Shown here: piece by piece, positions 63,900-64,000 of the stretch | Position numbering within the stretch: the stretch's first letter is position 1 | Layout of the letters: every line of letters starts with the position of its first letter | Source of the DNA: Enorma massiliensis phI | Lineage (GTDB): Bacteria; Actinomycetota; Coriobacteriia; Coriobacteriales; Coriobacteriaceae | Assembly: GCF_000311845.1 (NCBI RefSeq) | Contig: NZ_HE978575.1 | Span: 146,715-210,714 of the forward strand | Direction of reading: 5' to 3' | DNA: 64,000 nucleotides | Notes under the pieces: generated by a model | The model's database searches: none | Seen by the model: the letters and a program-made list of their open reading frames with translations, nothing else | What the model was told of the DNA's origin: nothing | Made by a program: the position numbers and the translations under genes

Positions 63900-64000
63900 A
63901 TGACAGAGTCCCGGAAACTGTACGTAGGCCTCGATGTGGGCGGCACGTCCGTCAAGGTCGGCCTGTTCTTGCAGGACGGCACCTTGGTTGGCAAGGGTAG
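63900..64000 (+). CDS. ROK-family sugar kinase (glucokinase-like), 5' end
   Basis: The window ends 33 codons into this gene. The N-terminus reads MTESRKLYVGLDVGGTSVKV, the phosphate-binding D-x-G-G-T-S of ROK kinases. AAAGGA precedes the ATG, and a TATACT hexamer near 63800 may be its -10 box. The gap 63603-63899 has no gene. Whether it is a glucokinase or another ROK kinase cannot be told here. Confidence 0.85.
   Translation, partial: MTESRKLYVGLDVGGTSVKVGLFLQDGTLVGKG

Overview
The window is GC-rich, densely coded, bacterial chromosomal DNA. Gene content points to an anaerobic actinobacterium of the Coriobacteriia, most like Collinsella. This is an inference from the dnaK-grpE-dnaJ-hspR order, a hydrogenase-maturation set, 2[4Fe-4S] ferredoxin, a riboflavin ECF transporter with a fused EcfA, and GluQRS; no marker gene that would settle the taxonomy is present. 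There is no prophage, no transposase and no CRISPR array.

Layout. 1-250: tail of an unrecognised gene with an odd amber codon, then a terminator. 670-10230 (minus strand): a nickel/hydrogenase maturation block (82-residue ORF, nikR, hypF, hypC, hypD, hypE, then a HAD phosphatase). A hipBA toxin-antitoxin pair sits between hypF and hypC. 10400-12300: thioredoxin, an unknown protein, ferredoxin. 13012-17349: dnaK, grpE, dnaJ, hspR. 17326-18987: two genes (GntR regulator and family 4 glycosidase), both beheaded at one junction. 19130-23800: cysteine hydrolase, then riboflavin uptake (ribU, fused ecfA, ecfT) behind an FMN riboswitch. 23900-33000: murB, glyA, proC, band-7 protein, bioY, membrane proteins, serS. 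33300-36480: an ABC exporter pair and a small gene behind two SOS-type boxes. 36655-39700: tRNA-Arg(ACG), a large TPR protein, tRNA-Ser(GCT) with tRNA debris. 39800-49640: gluQ, ferritin, DUF2207-type protein, GNAT, purH, an unknown protein, and a Bce-type two-component pair. 50286-56580: universal stress protein, uppP, and a nucleoside salvage operon (deoD, cdd, pdp, deoC, deoB). 57271-64000: M20 peptidase, MFS transporter, PcrA helicase, a tiny acidic protein, and the start of a ROK kinase.

The most unusual content is between genes. Four loci (1414-1785, 12462-12701, 49832-50131, 56771-56979) carry arrays of about 30-bp units. The units face inward from both sides onto a 60-bp core of constant geometry, so each locus is a large, regularly phased inverted structure. 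The cores are related to one another in an orientation-specific way. A coding relative of this architecture, in 33-bp steps, lies in the linker of the fused EcfA.

A second layer consists of short elements (about 130-185 bp) with matching inverted ends: three copies with ends TTCAACTTTTGGGCACT, two copies with ends based on ACGATTGGTGGT, and one further pair. A third layer is two families of 27-29 bp palindromes, both centred on ACC-N-GGT. Two copies of one family bracket hipBA. These repeats look like a host-specific repeat system, and I do not recognise them from the literature.
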